Source: Planctomycetaceae bacterium
Lineage (GTDB): Bacteria > Planctomycetota > Planctomycetia > Pirellulales > Pirellulaceae
Length of the DNA stretch: 64,000 bases
Assembly: GCA_012959465.1 (NCBI GenBank)
Contig: DUDC01000163.1
Coordinates: 21,498 to 85,497, forward strand
Direction: 5' to 3'
Shown here: positions 63,517 through 64,000 of the stretch, in pieces
How positions within the stretch are numbered: the stretch's first letter is position 1
Layout of the letters: the number at the start of each line of letters is the position of its first letter
Position numbers and translations under genes: made by a program
The notes under the pieces: generated by a model
Databases searched by the model: none
Seen by the model: the letters and a program-made list of their open reading frames with translations, nothing else
Told to the model about the DNA's origin: nothing

Positions 63517-64000
63517 CTACGAACAACCCATACTGTTTCCGCAATTGTGACAGAGGTAGCAGTTACCGTTTCGCACGGTGATCGCCCCACAATTGTCGCA
63601 ACTCGGCGCGTCACTCTGAAAACGCGCGAACTGCGCGGTGCGCGAGCCTACAGGGGCTGCCATGGCCGCTCCCGCTCGCTCCAACAAATCTGCATCCACG
63701 CTCGCGGTCGCCTTACCATTGCCATTCGAAGGTACAGCAATTGTCGATGCCGACGACTTGACTATCGTAGGCTCCGCCGACTCGCTGACCGACTCTTCCT
63801 TGACAGGCAGGCCGTTGCTCGCTTCGCGGTAGCCGGGCATGAATTGCACACCTAACCACCGGAAGATGTAGTCGACCACGCTCTTGGCGATTCGCACATC
63901 CGGGTTCGTTGTGTGGCCCATCGGCTCGAACCGAGTGTGTGAGAATTTATTGACCAACACTTCCAACGGCACACCATACTGCATGCTCAGTGAAATGGCC
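63517..64000 (-). CDS. nrdJ: B12-dependent ribonucleotide reductase, C-terminal part
   Basis: The frame enters from the right window edge and ends here, giving about 161 C-terminal residues. The segment QYGVPLEVLVNKFSHTRFEP and the following GHTTNPDVRIAKSVVDYIFRWLG match the C-terminal part of adenosylcobalamin-dependent class II reductases. A low-complexity Ser/Glu/Ala linker of some 70 residues follows, then a zinc-binding tail CDNCGAITVRNGNC and CHNCGNSMGCS with the pair of cysteines that regenerates the active site. It makes deoxynucleotides without oxygen, in a B12-dependent way. Confidence 0.92.
   Translation of the reverse strand, partial: AISLSMQYGVPLEVLVNKFSHTRFEPMGHTTNPDVRIAKSVVDYIFRWLGVQFMPGYREASNGLPVKEESVSESAEPTIVKSSASTIAVPSNGNGKATASVDADLLERAGAAMAAPVGSRTAQFARFQSDAPSCDNCGAITVRNGNCYLCHNCGNSMGCS

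Overview
The window looks like a piece of a planctomycete chromosome, most likely from the Pirellulales/Rhodopirellula side of the phylum. The evidence is the family mix: a DUF1549 protein with a CxxCH motif, DUF1080 and ThuA proteins, the PVC-specific small basic protein, DUF3299 proteins, a TTG/GTG-rich start usage, Gfo/Idh-type sugar genes, a tandem-fused UvrA (a form also known in chlamydiae) and tig-clpP-clpP. Most of it is ordinary chromosomal housekeeping. There is no prophage, insertion sequence, CRISPR array or rRNA, and only one tRNA (Gly-GCC).

Layout. 1-2.9 kb: partial DUF1549 gene, a PilZ-like membrane protein, two small envelope proteins. 2.9-5.7 kb: a four-gene fatty-acid-like operon (dehydratase, long acyl carrier protein, His-less hotdog protein, active ketosynthase). 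5.9-12 kb: PTS enzyme I, thioredoxin, asparagine synthase, arsenate reductase, LarA-like protein, PVC small basic protein. 12-16.9 kb: protein kinase, accD, a phosphatase-fold protein without catalytic histidines, rpe, a lipoprotein. 16.9-20.1 kb: tRNA-Gly, trigger factor and two ClpP genes. 20.4-24.6 kb: FHA protein, YyaL-type protein, DUF1080 protein, scpB. 24.6-30.2 kb: carbohydrate genes (TIM-barrel isomerase, oxidoreductase, PMI-like cupin, DUF4432 epimerase). 30.2-35.1 kb: an ABC transporter operon with two DUF3299 proteins. 35.1-40.1 kb: smpB, lipB-lipA-lipoyl-like, a frameshifted TPR-like gene, and Fe-S and membrane subunits of an Sdh1-type succinate dehydrogenase without the flavoprotein. 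40.3-49.1 kb: giant UvrA and ribD. 49.1-52.6 kb: SEC-C/TPR protein and transaldolase. 52.8-61.3 kb: MMPL transporter, a ketosynthase homologue lacking all catalytic residues, two SDR-type reductases and a GNAT-like protein. 61.4-64 kb: metallo-beta-lactamase-fold protein, ThuA protein, bidirectional terminator and the C-terminus of B12-dependent ribonucleotide reductase.

The most interesting observations concern proteins that keep a fold but have lost expected catalytic residues, often beside intact partners: LipB without its lysine next to a lipoyl-type domain without its lipoylated lysine; a ketosynthase with Cys-His-His all replaced, which could be a chain-length-factor-like partner for the intact ketosynthase at the other end of the window; and a histidine-phosphatase fold with both histidines turned into proline. 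The 2,304-residue UvrA carries two complete UvrA copies and an undescribed duplicated C-terminal module. No standalone new defence or mobile system is evident. All family calls come from reading the sequence; no database search was run.
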